NCBI RefSeq assembly: GCF_014648475.1
Contig: NZ_BMRE01000002.1
Span: forward strand, 186,001-250,000
Source of the DNA: Lentzea flava
Lineage (GTDB): Bacteria; Actinomycetota; Actinomycetes; Mycobacteriales; Pseudonocardiaceae
Direction of reading: 5' to 3'
DNA length: 64,000 nt
Below the pieces are notes generated by a model. It did not search any database, had not been told where the DNA came from, and worked only from the letters and a program-made list of their open reading frames with translations. A program made the position numbers and the translations under genes. Position 1 is the stretch's first letter. Each line of letters starts with the position of its first letter. Of this stretch, positions 62,007 through 64,000 are shown one piece after another.

Positions 62007-64000
62007 CTACAGAACGACGTTCACCAGGCGACCGGGGACGACGATCACCTTGCGCGGCTCGCCACCGGCGACCAGCTCGGCGATCTTCTCCTCGGCCAGT
62101 GCCGCGGCCTTGATCTCGTCCTGCGAGGCGGAGGCCGAAACGACGACCCGCGAGCGGACCTTGCCGTTGACCTGGATCGGGTACTCAACGGTGTCCTCGA
62201 CCAGGTACTGCTCGTCGGCCACCGGGAACGGGCCGTGCGCCAGCGAGCCCGTGTGACCCAGCTTCGCCCACAGTTCCTCGGCCACGTGCGGGGCCTGCGG
62301 GGCCAGCATCAGCACCAGGGGCTCGGCCAGGGCGCGGGGCGTGCCGGCGGCGTAGTGCTTGGTGACGTAGTTGTTCAGCTCGATCAGCTTTGCGCCTGCC
62401 GTGTTGTAGCGCAGGTTGGCGTAGTCGTCGTGGACGCCGGCGATCGTCTTGTGCAGCAGGCGCAGCGCTTCGACCGAGGGCTCCTCGTCCGTCACGCGCA
62501 GGGAGCCGTCGGTCTCGTCGATCAGGTTGCGCCACAGGCGCTGCAGGAAGCGTTGTGCGCCAACGACGTCCTTGGTCGCCCACGGGCGGGAGACGTCCAT
62601 CGGGCCCATGGACATCTCGTAGAACCGGAAGGTGTCGGCGCCGTACCGTTCGCACATCTCGTCCGGCGTGACGACGTTCTTCAGGCTCTTGCCCATTTTT
62701 CCGTACTCGCGGCGGACTTCTTCGCCGTTGTAGAAGTACTTGCCGTTCTCCTCGACGACGTCGTCGGCCGGGACGTAGACGCCGCGCGGGTCGACGTACG
62801 CGTACGCCTGGATGTAGCCCTGGTTGAACAGGCGGCGGTACGGCTCGTCGCCGGTCAGGTGGCCCAGGTCGAACAGGACCTTCTGCCAGAAGCGCGAGTA
62901 CAGCAGGTGCAGAACTGCATGTTCGACGCCGCCGATGTACAGGTCGACGCCGCCGGGGTCGGTCGGGCCGTGCTCGGCCGTGCGCGGGCCCAGCCAGTAC
63001 TTCTCGTTCTCCGGGTTGACGAACCGCTCGGTCTCGACCGGGTCGACGTAGCGCAGCTGGTACCAGCACGAACCCGCCCAGTTCGGCATGGTGTTCGTGT
63101 CGCGGCGGTACGTGCGAACACCGTCGCCCAGGTCCAGCTCGACGGTGGTCCACTCGGTCGCGCGCGACAGCGGCGGCGACGGCTCGGTGTCCGCGTCCTC
63201 CGGGTCGAACGTGCGCGGGGAGTAGTCGTCGACGTCGGGCAGCTCGACCGGCAGCATCGACTCCGGCAGCGGGATCGGGGTGCCGTTCTCGTCGTAGACG
63301 ATCGGGAAGGGCTCGCCCCAGTAGCGCTGGCGGCTGAACAGCCAGTCGCGCAGCTTGAACTGGACGGTGCCGTGGCCGTGGCCGTTCTCCTCCAGCCAGC
63401 CGATGATCGTCTTCTTGGCGTCGTCGATGGACAGGCCGTCCAGGAAGCCCGAGTTCACCGCGGGGCCGTCGCCGGTGTACGCCTCGCCGTCGAAGTCGGC
63501 GGGCGGCTGGACCGTGCGGATGATCGGCAGGTCGAACTTCTTCGCGAAGTCCCAGTCGCGCTGGTCCTGGCCGGGCACGGCCATGATCGCGCCGGTGCCG
63601 TAGCCCATCAGCACGTAGTCGGCGATGTAGACGGGGATCTGCTGGCCGTTCACCGGGTTCGTGGCGTACGCCCCGATGAAGACGCCGGTCTTCTCCTTGT
63701 TCTCCTGACGGTCCAGTTCGGACTTCAGGGACGCAGCCCGTCGGTACGCCGCGATGTCTGCCACGCGATCGGGCGCCGCAATCGCGTCCACCAGCTCGTG
63801 TTCCGGTGCCAGGACCATGTAGGTCGCGCCGAACAACGTGTCCGGACGGGTCGTGAAGACCTCAATGTTCTCGTCTCCCACCGCGAATCGGACACGGGCA
63901 CCATGCGAGCGCCCGATCCAGTTGCGCTGCATGGCCTTGACCTTGTCCGGCCAGTCCAGCCGGTCCAGGTCGTCGATCAGCCGGTCCGAGTACGCGGTGA
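62007..64000 (-). CDS. leuS: Leucyl-tRNA synthetase (5' partial)
   Basis: The C-terminal ~665 residues of a class I synthetase; the frame runs off the right edge, so the HIGH motif and start are not seen. Visible parts are MQRNWIGRS, the editing domain with [19 protein letters not shown] and [15 protein letters not shown], then [18 protein letters not shown] and the KMSKS-type loop as [14 protein letters not shown]. The anticodon-binding and C-terminal extension close it. Gly replacing Ser in KMGKS is a known actinobacterial variant. Confidence 0.97.
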   Translation of the reverse strand, partial: TAYSDRLIDDLDRLDWPDKVKAMQRNWIGRSHGARVRFAVGDENIEVFTTRPDTLFGATYMVLAPEHELVDAIAAPDRVADIAAYRRAASLKSELDRQENKEKTGVFIGAYATNPVNGQQIPVYIADYVLMGYGTGAIMAVPGQDQRDWDFAKKFDLPIIRTVQPPADFDGEAYTGDGPAVNSGFLDGLSIDDAKKTIIGWLEENGHGHGTVQFKLRDWLFSRQRYWGEPFPIVYDENGTPIPLPESMLPVELPDVDDYSPRTFDPEDADTEPSPPLSRATEWTTVELDLGDGVRTYRRDTNTMPNWAGSCWYQLRYVDPVETERFVNPENEKYWLGPRTAEHGPTDPGGVDLYIGGVEHAVLHLLYSRFWQKVLFDLGHLTGDEPYRRLFNQGYIQAYAYVDPRGVYVPADDVVEENGKYFYNGEEVRREYGKMGKSLKNVVTPDEMCERYGADTFRFYEMSMGPMDVSRPWATKDVVGAQRFLQRLWRNLIDETDGSLRVTDEEPSVEALRLLHKTIAGVHDDYANLRYNTAGAKLIELNNYVTKHYAAGTPRALAEPLVLMLAPQAPHVAEELWAKLGHTGSLAHGPFPVADEQYLVEDTVEYPIQVNGKVRSRVVVSASASQDEIKAAALAEEKIAELVAGGEPRKVIVVPGRLVNVVL

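Overview
The window is high-GC actinobacterial DNA, most likely from a filamentous member of the Pseudonocardiales (Lentzea/Saccharothrix-like). This rests on gene families rather than on any database search. They include a SARP regulator fused to a NACHT ATPase, chaplin-like repeats, an XRE-DUF5753/DUF397 pair, a DUF1707 protein, a MacS-like two-component system, a DasR-type operator at ptsI, many GTG/TTG starts, and the conserved rpsF-ssb-rpsR-rplI-dnaB cluster. Both ends are cut: the first gene lacks its start and leuS at the right end lacks its 5' part.

Bases 1-10500 hold an exported-protein cluster. It has two giant paralogous wall-lytic proteins (one ending in an SGNH hydrolase, the other in a ricin-like lectin), a small membrane protein, a membrane-anchored subtilase, two small cysteine-rich secreted paralogues and an SH3-like mini-protein. 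Four of these genes share a CTGGGGGA-like ribosome-binding region. Bases 10500-16300 carry two GT87 membrane glycosyltransferases flanking an exported SGNH esterase, a deoxyribonuclease IV and a surface protein. Bases 16370-20650 are the rpsF-ssb-rpsR-rplI cluster followed by dnaB. The rplI-dnaB gap contains an array of DnaA-box-like 9-mers. dnaB carries a class 3 intein in its Walker A motif with a decayed endonuclease.

Bases 20700-26060 hold a secreted protein, the SARP-NACHT-membrane regulator, a PIG-L deacetylase, an MBL-fold hydrolase and a lone GGDEF fragment. Bases 26090-32400 are on the minus strand: a secreted protein with 13 exact-length 51-residue chaplin-like repeats, a secreted CxxC protein and a beta-helix membrane protein. 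Bases 32450-40830 hold an AI-2E-type permease, an active-looking diguanylate cyclase, a three-gene kinase/regulator/DUF1707 operon, an SDR gene with a broken DUF2867 tail, and the threonine-catabolic pair tdh-kbl.

Bases 40890-47110 carry an ECF sigma factor with its membrane partner, an alpha/beta hydrolase, a LysR regulator, XRE-DUF5753 plus DUF397, and ptsI with a DasR-like palindrome at its start codon. Bases 47150-49930 hold a compact DyP-type peroxidase divergent from two lipoprotein genes. Bases 49908-55286 form a ribose-type operon read right to left (lacI-rbsA-rbsC-rbsB-rbsK). The window ends with a DUF2339 membrane protein, a YVTN beta-propeller protein, an MMPL transporter divergent from a TetR regulator, a hydrophobic EcsC-like protein and partial leuS.

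Envelope biology dominates the accessory content. The strongest candidates for something undescribed are the poly-chaplin protein, the paired wall-lytic multidomain proteins with swapped C-termini, the SARP-NACHT-membrane regulator, and the DnaA-box array in front of dnaB.
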